Virus record (IMG/VR): IMGVR_UViG_3300036846_000622 | Coordinates: 1 to 44,963 of that record | Direction: 5' to 3' (one strand) | DNA length: 44,963 nt | Source: a virus | Shown: positions 13,352-21,289 of the stretch, piece after piece | Position numbering within the stretch: position 1 is the stretch's first letter | Layout: each line of letters begins with the position of its first letter | The notes under the pieces: generated by a model | Database searches by the model: none | What the model was told of the DNA's origin: nothing | The model's input: the letters and a program-made list of their open reading frames with translations, nothing else | Program-made: the position numbers and the translations under genes

Positions 13352-13494
13352 TGTGGTCGTGGTTCGTATTTCTCAGTGCTATCGGCTTTTGGCTTACTTG
13401 GGCAGCCATCGGTGTGATGTGGCTCATGGCCGGCGTATTCCGCGAACCCGAGCGTGAGCGCGAGATCCTGCGGCGGGAAGGTTACCGCAAATGA
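13351..13494 (+). CDS. Small membrane protein (47 aa)
   Basis: 47 residues: one Trp-rich membrane span (about 3-29, WFVFLSAIGFWLTWAAIGVM) and a charged C-terminal tail. AAAGGAGG precedes the start; TGATG overlap upstream and ATGA overlap downstream. Predicted inner-membrane protein; role unknown. Confidence 0.65.
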   Translation: MWSWFVFLSAIGFWLTWAAIGVMWLMAGVFREPEREREILRREGYRK

Positions 13495-13823
13495 CCGTCA
13501 ATAAGGCGCGGATAATTCATGACATCGCGAACGAGGTCGCCAAGGAGCTCACTGCCAAAGGCTGTCTCATCGAGGGAGGGTTTGAGGTGTTTCGCCTTTT
13601 GGCAATCCACAAGGACGCGCCGGAAACACAGGTATCAGAAATGCGGCTCGCGTGGATGGCCGGCGCGGACTGCCTCTTTTCCAGCATCATAAACATGCTC
13701 GATCCTGGCACGGAGCCTACGGAGATCGACCTCGAGCGTATGGATAAAATCCAACAAGAGCTCGACAGATGGAGGGCGCGGATAATTGAGCGCGTTACGC
13801 CCGCGCATCAGGGCACGGCATGA
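13491..13823 (+). CDS. Unknown helical protein (110 aa)
   Basis: 110 residues, soluble, mostly helical, with ANEVAKELTAKGCLIEGGFE and a C-terminal coiled coil (ERMDKIQQELDRWRARIIER). GGAAGG ribosome site and ATGA overlap. Last of the post-integrase cluster. No homologue recognised. Confidence 0.7.
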   Translation: MTVNKARIIHDIANEVAKELTAKGCLIEGGFEVFRLLAIHKDAPETQVSEMRLAWMAGADCLFSSIINMLDPGTEPTEIDLERMDKIQQELDRWRARIIERVTPAHQGTA

Positions 13824-13885
13824 AATTACATAGTTCAGCACGACGAGCGAGGAGCGCGCGATTTTATTGAAGGGTTTCGATGAGA

Positions 13886-14074
13886 AACGGGCCGGGGTTG
13901 CCCGTTAGGCGCGGGGCGGTCTCTGGCCAGGGATCGTTCCGCGCCGCACTTCACGCGGCAGCCGGCGGGACGCCGGGGCTCTACTAGGGAACGAGGCCGC
14001 AAGGCAAACGACACTTGAGCCGCCAACACCTAAGATCCTAGTTAGTATGGTGAGGCAGACGGGTCGCGCCCGTC
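13886..14074 (+). ncRNA. Candidate structured RNA
   Basis: A gene-poor, hairpin-dense stretch. Helices: AACGGGC/GCCCGTT (13886-13906); GGCGCGG/CCGCGCC (13908-13945), which competes with GCCGC/GCGGC (13943-13959); CCGGCG/CGCCGG (13962-13976); CTACTAGG/CCTAGTTAG (13981-14045) enclosing a GNRA hairpin GCC-GCAA-GGC (13996-14005); GACGGG/CCCGTC (14058-14074). No known RNA class recognised. A 35-codon frame from 13880 has little support. Folding may partly reflect GC content. Confidence 0.35.
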
Positions 14075-14086
14075 CCGCGTGGCCGC

Positions 14087-14167
14087 ATGGATGCAACAAA
14101 TATACTTTGGGTTATCCCAATCTTAATCTTGATTTGCGCCGTCATTTACGTTGTGCGCTGGCCGTGA
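14087..14167 (+). CDS. Possible membrane peptide (26 aa)
   Basis: 26 codons giving MDATNILWVIPILILICAVI and a short basic end, a clear single membrane span. No convincing ribosome site; it follows the structured stretch. It may be a real phage peptide or a chance frame. Confidence 0.4.
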   Translation: MDATNILWVIPILILICAVIYVVRWP

Positions 14168-14450
14168 ACAGCCGCAGAACAAACCCCCTGTTACTGATCG
14201 GTAACATTTAGGGTCTAAGTATTTGATAATAATAGAACCTCTGATATCAGTTCCGTAGCATAGACTTGTTGTAGATCAAACACATACAGCGATGCGGTTT
14301 TCCGTTTGCAGACCTAAGAGGTCTTCGCGGATCTTCGCAGGCCTTCGCGGGTCTAAGGAGGGACAATAGGGGCTTTCATAACCCTTGTTGTCAACTTTGC
14401 CGCCGTTCTTGCGGTGCGTTGCGCCCCCGCTCATCACGGTATTTGCATGA
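14168..14450. promoter_or_regulatory. Regulatory stretch before lysis genes
   Basis: No gene supported. It contains palindrome GTTAC-N6-GTAAC (14190-14205), hairpin AGACCT-AAG-AGGTCT (14310-14324), and three 10-bp direct repeats of CTTCGCRGRY (14323-14352). A promoter for lysis genes is expected here but no clear hexamer pair is seen. Confidence 0.45.
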
Positions 14451-14453
14451 ACC

Positions 14454-14717
14454 ATGTGGACACTCGCCAAGCGAACGGCGGCATCCAAAAAGGGTTGGCG
14501 CACGCGGAAACGTATGGCGGTTGTTCGTGAAACATTAAAGGAACCGAGCCATGAACCCGGGCCCCGCCGAAGAAGCCGGCAAGGTAGCGACGGCTGCCGT
14601 TACGGCGTTGTCAGGGACGCCCTGGATCCTGGCACTGCTAATCTTCAACCTAACGTTTCTCGGGTTGCTCGCGTGGGTAGGCCGCGACACGCGCCAGCAT
14701 TACGACAACCTCAATAA
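14454..14717 (+). CDS. Possible small basic protein overlapping holin
   Basis: Up to 87 codons. Only the first 35 or so look protein-like (MWTLAKRTAASKKGWRTRKR, a motif seen in small phage proteins). The rest overlaps the holin-like gene out of frame by 167 bp. Weak start context. Kept as a low-confidence candidate. Confidence 0.3.
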   Translation: MWTLAKRTAASKKGWRTRKRMAVVRETLKEPSHEPGPRRRSRQGSDGCRYGVVRDALDPGTANLQPNVSRVARVGRPRHAPALRQPQ

Positions 14718-14772
14718 GAGCCTCCTCGAGAACCAAGCAAGGATCCTCGAAAACTGTAGGCCGCACCCATGA
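14551..14772 (+). CDS. Holin-like membrane protein
   Basis: 73 residues with one strong membrane span (about 25-43, WILALLIFNLTFLGLLAWVG) and a polar helical tail. AAAGGAACC precedes ATG 14551. It overlaps the endolysin start by ATGA, the usual holin-endolysin arrangement. Expected to form inner-membrane lesions that free the amidase. Small size fits a single-span holin; an anti-holin is possible. Confidence 0.65.
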   Translation: MNPGPAEEAGKVATAAVTALSGTPWILALLIFNLTFLGLLAWVGRDTRQHYDNLNKSLLENQARILENCRPHP

Positions 14773-15968
14773 AAATCGCATTTTCGTCCGGTCACGGGAA
14801 ATACATCCGAGGCGCCAGCGGCTATTTGGACGAGGTGGACGAGGCGAGAAAAATCGTTGAGGCCGTGGCCGAGCTCTGGCGCGCGAACGATGTCGAGGTG
14901 ACGACGATACACGACAACCAAAGCACCTCGCAGAATGCCAACTTAGCTTGGCTGGTAGACCAGCATAACCGACTTAGCCGTGACCTCGATGTGTCGTGCC
15001 ACCTGAATGCGTATCAGACCACCTCAAAACCTATGGGCAGTGAGGTTTGGTATTACAGTCAATCGGAGCTCGCCGGCAGGGTATCGGCCGCGATGGCCGG
15101 CGCCCTCGATCTGCCGAACCGTGGAGGCAAGTACACCTCAGGGCTGACGTGGGTCATGGGGTGCGAAAAACCGAGCATTTTGCTCGAGGTGTGTTTCGTA
15201 GACTCTTCCACCGACGCCGACCATTACCACGCCTATTTTGATGAGGTCGTCACCGCGATAGCGGAGAGCATCGCCGGCATCGAAATGGGCGAAGCCCCGG
15301 TCGAGCCGGAAGAACCGCCGCCGGTCGAGCCGGAAGAACCGACCGGAGAGAACCGCCTCGAGATCACCGCGACCGGCGCCGGCAATCTCATGGTGGATTT
15401 CAACGGCAACACCGTCATCGTGGGCGACGGCAATCCGGACAACCGTGTTGACATAACGATGGCATTGCACGGCGATGTGGTTGTGAGTGTGAACGGACAA
15501 GAGTTTCACAATTTCACCCCGCCACCCGACGAGATCCAGCCTAACCACCGCGACGTTATGGCGAGCGTATTCGGCGGCAGCAGCGATCCAAACAACTCGG
15601 CCTATCCGCCCTATGATTTTCTAGGCGACAGCGATTTTTATGTCGCGTTGCCGGTCAATGTGAGCGACGAAGCGGTGCGGCAACGCGGCGTGCGCGTTTA
15701 CAATCGAGCGACCGGCGAGAGCGAAATAGGTCGGATTCGCGACAAGGGCCCTTGGATGGTAGACGACACCTCGTATTGCTTTGGCGACGCCGAGGCAATC
15801 TCAGTCACTTGCTATCGCGATCACGAACCTTTGCCGCGCGGTCCTAACCAGGGCAAGATCCCCTCTAACGAAGCGGCGATCGATCTCTCGCCAGCCCTGG
15901 CCCATGCGATCGGCATTGATGGTTTAGGTCGCGTCGATTGGGAATTTGTCGAAGGAGAAACCGTATGA
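14769..15968 (+). CDS. Endolysin: N-acetylmuramoyl-L-alanine amidase with RlpA-like C-terminus
   Basis: 399 residues. Amidase_3 domain (about 1-175): zinc-ligand-like SSGHG (H9), E22 or E25, CHLN (H78) and catalytic ILLEVCF (E140). A Pro/Glu linker (about 175-198) leads to a beta-rich segment (200-250). The C-terminal region (about 255-395: GRIRDKGPWMVDD ... AIDLSPALAHAIGIDGLGR) looks like the double-psi barrel of RlpA-type proteins. No signal peptide, so it needs the holin. It should cut the amide bond between muramic acid and the stem peptide. Confidence 0.85.
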   Translation: MKIAFSSGHGKYIRGASGYLDEVDEARKIVEAVAELWRANDVEVTTIHDNQSTSQNANLAWLVDQHNRLSRDLDVSCHLNAYQTTSKPMGSEVWYYSQSELAGRVSAAMAGALDLPNRGGKYTSGLTWVMGCEKPSILLEVCFVDSSTDADHYHAYFDEVVTAIAESIAGIEMGEAPVEPEEPPPVEPEEPTGENRLEITATGAGNLMVDFNGNTVIVGDGNPDNRVDITMALHGDVVVSVNGQEFHNFTPPPDEIQPNHRDVMASVFGGSSDPNNSAYPPYDFLGDSDFYVALPVNVSDEAVRQRGVRVYNRATGESEIGRIRDKGPWMVDDTSYCFGDAEAISVTCYRDHEPLPRGPNQGKIPSNEAAIDLSPALAHAIGIDGLGRVDWEFVEGETV

Positions 15969-16237
15969 AATCGCCGAAAGTAAATGAGACCGCCCAAACA
16001 GATGAGCCCCAACCCCTAGCCGGAACGCTTCTGACCGTTACGATAAGCGACCCAGGCTTGGCAAAACGATCATCGGAGGTGTCTTACGCCATCCACGCCT
16101 TAGAGACCGTTGCGAAGGAGCTTGGGCGCGGCAACGGCGGTATCACGGCAGGAACTATCGTCGGCGTAGGTTCAGGCGGCGCCGCCAACACGGCAAAAGG
16201 CTCTTGGACTTACACGCCGTCCGCGACGCTTCCCTAA
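15965..16237 (+). CDS. Unknown protein of lysis cassette (90 aa)
   Basis: 90 residues from ATG 15965 (AAGGAG upstream, ATGA overlap with the amidase). Soluble; central helix SSEVSYAIHALETVAKEL and a Gly/Ala-rich end. No membrane span, so not an obvious holin or spanin. Its TAA stop (16235-16237) overlaps the stop of the convergent late gene. Confidence 0.65.
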   Translation: MKSPKVNETAQTDEPQPLAGTLLTVTISDPGLAKRSSEVSYAIHALETVAKELGRGNGGITAGTIVGVGSGGAANTAKGSWTYTPSATLP

Positions 16238-19200
16238 TCGCGTTGTTTCATCGGAATGCCGAATGCGCCATTTGCGCCGCGCTCGATAGCGTCGAACATC
16301 TGACGCAGATAGAACACGTTTTGAAATGCCGTCACCCGGCGCAGGGCGTGTGTATCGCTTTCGTTCCAATCCCTCGAGGCAGCCGCGCCCGTGACTTGCG
16401 TAATCCCCTCGAGTTTGCCGACCGTGGGCCCGAGGAGCTGATCGACTGCCGAGCGGCCAGCATATCGCGATAGCGGCTTGTCCGTTCCAATGGCGCGATA
16501 GAGATCCAACTGGCCGCGCGTTGCCTTCGCCGTCATCTGGTTGCCTTCCTCGAGCCAGCCGAGGACGTTGCTCCGCGCCATCGCTTCCTTCACCCAATCG
16601 GCCGGATTGTCGGACAGCTTGTTGCCGGCCAGGAGCGACCCGACAAAGTACGAAAGCATTCCCAGGCCGAGCATTCCGGTGACGCCGCTCATGGTTTGCG
16701 CGTCCGCGCGTTGTAGGTTCGCGAGCAGGATCCGCGTATTTGCGCCGGCTGTGAATGACTTGAATTGCGTGAGCACGCTAAAGACCGGATTCGACATCAT
16801 CAGCGGCTTTTCAAATCCGGGCGTCACCACGCCTATATCAGCCTCACGCTGGATTGCGCTTTCAAACGCGGACTTCGCCTGCTTGTCTGTCCATTCTCCC
16901 GTATTCGAGAGGTGAACGTCGTCAACTATGTTCCCGTGCGTTTCGTACTGTTCCGCGATCCGTTCTGCCAAATTTCGATCTATCCCGTTCTCTGCCAAGA
17001 TCGCGAGCTCGCGCCCTGTATGTGTGCCGGCGACCAAGTTTTTCGACATATTGTGCAACTCGGTCATCGCGACAACGCCGTTAATCGCCTTGGCGAAATC
17101 GGTCCACTGTGCCTGCAAATTCACAAGCTGGAACTTGTCGGCCAGGTACGCGGACCCGCGCTCGAGCGGTGATTTTGGATGCATCGAGGTCATCGTGTCG
17201 GCAAGCGAATGAGCTCGCGACGCCTGTTCCATTTCGATGATAATTCCCATCGCGCGGAACTGACGAACAACCTCCTTGGTCAGAGTAAAATCGCCCCTCG
17301 CCAGCGAACTAATGAGCGGCTGATAGGCGTCCTTCATCACCGTGAGCGCGCCGAACCGCGACATCACGTTGCCCAAATCGGGAAGCGATGAGATCACCGA
17401 CATCCCAAGGCTCGCCGGCACGTTCAGGTTCTTTACGACGCGCGCCGCCGTGGCGAGTTGCGGCATTTGCGAATACATCGGATAGCCGTAGACGCCCCGG
17501 AAAATATCGCGCTGTCCGGCGAGATCCCGAACAACCTGATCCTGTTCTTTCCCCAACTCGAGCCGCTTGTCCTTGTCCGGCTCCGCATCAATCATGCGGG
17601 CATATTCCTCATGGATCTTGCGAAATTCATTGGTCATCAACGGATCGCCAAACCGTTCCGCGAGCAGCGTATCCGGCACCATTGTTCTAAGATGAGCATT
17701 GACGATGTGTTGAATATCGTTCTCGAGCCACGGTTCAACTTGCGCATCCGGAATGCCGAACGTCCGCGCCAATTCGGGCCCGCGCCGCCCCTCCACGTTG
17801 TCACCGCTATAGCCGACGCTAGGGCCGCCGCTATCAATGTCGTAATTCAGCCGGCCATCTGGCGAGCCGAGGATCCGGTCAATGATTTCGTGGGCGTTGT
17901 CGCGTAATTCGGAATCGCTTAGGTCCGTATCCTTGGCGAGCGCCTTTTTCACGAACCGATTAACCGCATCATCGGCGGTTGTTAGCCGGCGCGCTTCCGG
18001 CATTCGTTCGCCGCGATCCGTCGCCTCCTCGCCCTTGCCTCGAGCTCGCAGGGCCATCTTAGCCTCGACTGAGGTATCGCCCTCCCATTTGAGAGCCTCC
18101 TCCTCGAGCCGATCGCGGAGCTCGTCATGCTGCCGGTCGATCATCCCTTTGGCGTCATCAAGGAGCTCGCGCCGCGTCTCATGCCGGTCTAGCCGGTCCT
18201 GCAGGATTCCTAGCCGGCCACGGTTCGCGCGTTCCGCAAGCTGTGCCTCGCCGGCCCGTATATCGGTCGCCCCCAATTGCTTGAGCCGTGCTGCCCTTCC
18301 GGCTTGCGCTGATGCGATTAACTGCCGGACCTTGGCAACATCCTCCCGGGCGATCGCAACCTCATCCTCCTTGCCCTGACGGCGAACGGCGACCGGAACA
18401 GATTGCCCCGAGGCTTCCATGTCGGCCGCGATCTTGTCGAGATCGCGCAGATTGACCGATTGGCTAAACTCATCCCGCAGGATCTTGCCCACGTCTTTGA
18501 CGGACTTCACCTCGACGCCGGCACGGTCGAATAGTTCCCCGAGGGTTGCGGCGATATGGCTGGACTCGAGCGCATCTTTATCCGCGCCAGGGAGGTGCTC
18601 GACCCACCAGGCCGGCTCATGCCCGCGACCCGACTGACTGATCCAATTTAGAATGTCATCCCGTTCGGGCATCCCGTGGCCCGTCTCCTCGCGTGTCGGA
18701 AACGCGCCGGGAAATTCGCCCTGTAGCTTTTCCCCCATTTCGTGAAAGGTACGGCCTTGGCTGTTTATGAGCCCCGGTCGGACGCGATTGCCCCCGATAA
18801 CGCCCGCGAGCTCGCCGCCCTCATCCTTAATGCCGCCATTGGCGACCAGCCACGACAGGAACGACGGAACCTTCTGCATCTTGCGCCGGCCGACCAGCAT
18901 CTCGGCTGCCGCCCGATATGGGCCAGTTAGCGCACCCTTCACCTCCTCATCCTCGAGCGTCCGCAACTGCGCTTCCGTCATCGGGCGATCCTGCCGGCGC
19001 AAGTCCGCGAGATCCCGTTCCATGTTCTCGAGGTGCGCGCGGTTTTCCGGAGCCGACAGGATGTCCCGGTTCTCGCGGATCATCGCATCGAGCTCGGCAA
19101 TCTCCTCTTGGTACATGCTGCCGCGCTCCTCGAGAGCGCCGGCCCGCTTTTCGGTACGCGCGACTTCCCGTCCACGTTCGGTCAGTGCCGCATTGAGTGT

Positions 19201-21285
19201 TTTCTGTGTCTCCTCATTTCGGGCGATAGCGTCGTCTATCTGCCGGCCCCGGCTGTTCAGGGCTTTGAGGTTATCGTTGTAGGTCTCGAGCCGTCCCTGC
19301 GCGGCGCGCTTATCGGCTTGCTCGCCCTTGAGCCAGGATTGAAATACGTTCGCGACTTCCGGCCGTCCGGCTTTGATTGCCTGCTTGTCCCAAATGCGTT
19401 GCACATAGGATTGCGCGGTCCTGACATCGACATCCTTCGGAATCAGAGGCGGCGTTGTCTCCTGGGCCCGCTTGAGCCACGGATCGAATATCTCCTTGCG
19501 AATGAATTGAGCCGCTTTCTGCACTTGCGGAATCGAATGCTGATCGTCTCGCCGCATTGCATAGGCGACATCCTTTTTAAAACTCTCGAAATTCTCCTGT
19601 TCTTGCGGCACTGCCGATTGATCGGTAAACGCCTCTCGCTCCTTGGCGAAATAGGGGGCTTTCTCCACATTCCCGAATTTCATCTCTTTCCACTGATCGC
19701 CGAGGAAGCGGTCAACCTTGGCTTGCAAGATAGAAATGTTTGACCTAGCAAGCCGACTGAGCGCACCGCCGCCACCGAGCACGGTAGGGATACCGACCAA
19801 ATTATCCATGAAGCGCAGTGCAGTTTCGAAAGCATCGGCTGCCGCGCGCCGCGCCGTGAGAGATCGCGCGCCGAAAATCCGCGCCATCGGATCCATTCGG
19901 TAAAGAAGATTCGGCACCGCGCGCATGGCCCGCGCCGTCAGACCGCCGACCACCGGCACGCCTTCGACCAGGCTTGTGAGTGCCTTGGCATTCTCGGTTA
20001 TGCGTTGCCCGAAAATCGGGACGAGCTCGAGCTTGCGCACATCGGCTGCAGCGGCGCCAACCGCCGCCGGCATGGGAGGGAGCTCCGTCGCTTCCGTTAA
20101 CGGCGCCGCCGAGGGCTCCTGCGCCACGTCAGGCCGATTGTAATGGTTGACCAGGCTCGCGCCTTCGGGCGAAACCAGCCCGGTCGTTTGATCCATTTTC
20201 ACATCGGGATTTTCTTGCTCCAAGTATTTCAGCATTCGGCTGCCAATGCCCTGCCGGCGAAATTCGGGCGACACGACCACATGACCGAGCACGCGATCCT
20301 CGCCTTTCGTCTCGGTTTTGGCGACGCCGATAATGGGAGAGAGTTCAACGCCATCGCCGACTTTTCGCGATGCGGTTGCTGCCGTAATGTTCTTGCCCGT
20401 GTAATCTTTCCAATACTCAATGCCGTTTTCCTTCCCTAACAGCTTCGGCTCGAGTCCTGGCCCATATCGCACGTTCATTGTCGAATTGCCGGCACTCACA
20501 TGCTTGGCGACATACTCATCGTCGTTGTGTTCCCAATTCGGAGTTATGAGCTCGCGCGGTTCGGTTGATTTCGTAAAGACCGGATGACCAGGCAACGGCG
20601 GATTGCCGTTCTCATGGTTCATCAGGGCCCGCTCGCGATCTAAGCCGCGCTCTATCGCTGTGAGCTCGGCGGCGCTCGCCACCTTCACCGCGCCGCCACC
20701 GAGGAACGCCCCTAACAATGTGCCGGACGCGACGTTGATTGCCGATTCACTTAGCGGGCGAGTGTATTGCGTGGCTTGGAATGCCGCCTCTTGCGCGGTC
20801 ATTTGCGCCGCCGAGGCATAGCCCAACTTGAGTGCAGCCTTCCCGAATGTCGCGCCGCCCTTGGCCGCCTCGAGGCCCACGCCGCCAGGTAGCAACATTG
20901 TCGGATCCGCCAGGCCGGCGATCATTGTCGCGACCCATCCGGTTTTTCCCGAGTCCTGCAATACTTGCTTGTCCGATTCCTCCTGTTTGATTTGATTGAC
21001 AATCGCTTGCGTCTGCGCGGAAGAACGCGAATTTACAAAACGATCCCCATAATCATCAATCATGCGCGTGCCCTGAATAGTAGGATCGCGCGTTGGACTG
21101 TAACCAGGCTCCGCGTTGTAAAACGACGAGTTGATTCCTTGGATTATCGAAACCGCGCTATTCGCTTGCCGCAGCGCGGACCCCATGATGTCCATGCCGG
21201 CGTAATCAGGAGGATCGACTTTACTGATCGGCAGCGGGTTTCCCGTGACCCAACCAACACCCGGATCGCTTTGGCGCCACGGCAT
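16234..21285 (-). CDS. Giant internal virion protein with embedded GNAT-like motif
   Basis: 1683 residues, last gene of the late operon. Small N-terminal Gly/Ala-rich stretches (about 100-210) look membrane-active. A GNAT-like motif (VVVSPEFRRQGIGSRMLKYL, about 334-353) sits in a segment of about 270-375. A long coiled coil covers about 650-765, and further helical domains run to the end. Position and size match T7 gp16-type ejection proteins, which form the DNA channel across the envelope. The GNAT-like insertion is unusual. Confidence 0.75.
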   Translation of the reverse strand: MPWRQSDPGVGWVTGNPLPISKVDPPDYAGMDIMGSALRQANSAVSIIQGINSSFYNAEPGYSPTRDPTIQGTRMIDDYGDRFVNSRSSAQTQAIVNQIKQEESDKQVLQDSGKTGWVATMIAGLADPTMLLPGGVGLEAAKGGATFGKAALKLGYASAAQMTAQEAAFQATQYTRPLSESAINVASGTLLGAFLGGGAVKVASAAELTAIERGLDRERALMNHENGNPPLPGHPVFTKSTEPRELITPNWEHNDDEYVAKHVSAGNSTMNVRYGPGLEPKLLGKENGIEYWKDYTGKNITAATASRKVGDGVELSPIIGVAKTETKGEDRVLGHVVVSPEFRRQGIGSRMLKYLEQENPDVKMDQTTGLVSPEGASLVNHYNRPDVAQEPSAAPLTEATELPPMPAAVGAAAADVRKLELVPIFGQRITENAKALTSLVEGVPVVGGLTARAMRAVPNLLYRMDPMARIFGARSLTARRAAADAFETALRFMDNLVGIPTVLGGGGALSRLARSNISILQAKVDRFLGDQWKEMKFGNVEKAPYFAKEREAFTDQSAVPQEQENFESFKKDVAYAMRRDDQHSIPQVQKAAQFIRKEIFDPWLKRAQETTPPLIPKDVDVRTAQSYVQRIWDKQAIKAGRPEVANVFQSWLKGEQADKRAAQGRLETYNDNLKALNSRGRQIDDAIARNEETQKTLNAALTERGREVARTEKRAGALEERGSMYQEEIAELDAMIRENRDILSAPENRAHLENMERDLADLRRQDRPMTEAQLRTLEDEEVKGALTGPYRAAAEMLVGRRKMQKVPSFLSWLVANGGIKDEGGELAGVIGGNRVRPGLINSQGRTFHEMGEKLQGEFPGAFPTREETGHGMPERDDILNWISQSGRGHEPAWWVEHLPGADKDALESSHIAATLGELFDRAGVEVKSVKDVGKILRDEFSQSVNLRDLDKIAADMEASGQSVPVAVRRQGKEDEVAIAREDVAKVRQLIASAQAGRAARLKQLGATDIRAGEAQLAERANRGRLGILQDRLDRHETRRELLDDAKGMIDRQHDELRDRLEEEALKWEGDTSVEAKMALRARGKGEEATDRGERMPEARRLTTADDAVNRFVKKALAKDTDLSDSELRDNAHEIIDRILGSPDGRLNYDIDSGGPSVGYSGDNVEGRRGPELARTFGIPDAQVEPWLENDIQHIVNAHLRTMVPDTLLAERFGDPLMTNEFRKIHEEYARMIDAEPDKDKRLELGKEQDQVVRDLAGQRDIFRGVYGYPMYSQMPQLATAARVVKNLNVPASLGMSVISSLPDLGNVMSRFGALTVMKDAYQPLISSLARGDFTLTKEVVRQFRAMGIIIEMEQASRAHSLADTMTSMHPKSPLERGSAYLADKFQLVNLQAQWTDFAKAINGVVAMTELHNMSKNLVAGTHTGRELAILAENGIDRNLAERIAEQYETHGNIVDDVHLSNTGEWTDKQAKSAFESAIQREADIGVVTPGFEKPLMMSNPVFSVLTQFKSFTAGANTRILLANLQRADAQTMSGVTGMLGLGMLSYFVGSLLAGNKLSDNPADWVKEAMARSNVLGWLEEGNQMTAKATRGQLDLYRAIGTDKPLSRYAGRSAVDQLLGPTVGKLEGITQVTGAAASRDWNESDTHALRRVTAFQNVFYLRQMFDAIERGANGAFGIPMKQRD

Positions 21286-21289
21286 TGTG

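Noticed and set aside
13880-13987. 35-codon frame MRNGPGLPVRRGAV...
   Set aside because: Coincides with stable hairpins, weak ribosome site; the RNA explanation is preferred, though it cannot be excluded.
13996-14030. Twister-like CCGCAAGG piece
   Set aside because: Only a short match; the other conserved twister strands and pseudoknots are missing.
14323-14352. CRISPR-like array
   Set aside because: The 10-bp units are contiguous with no spacers.
14276-14503. 75-codon minus-strand frame over the 10-bp repeats
   Set aside because: Protein lacks a pattern, runs against the operon and covers palindromes; probably chance.
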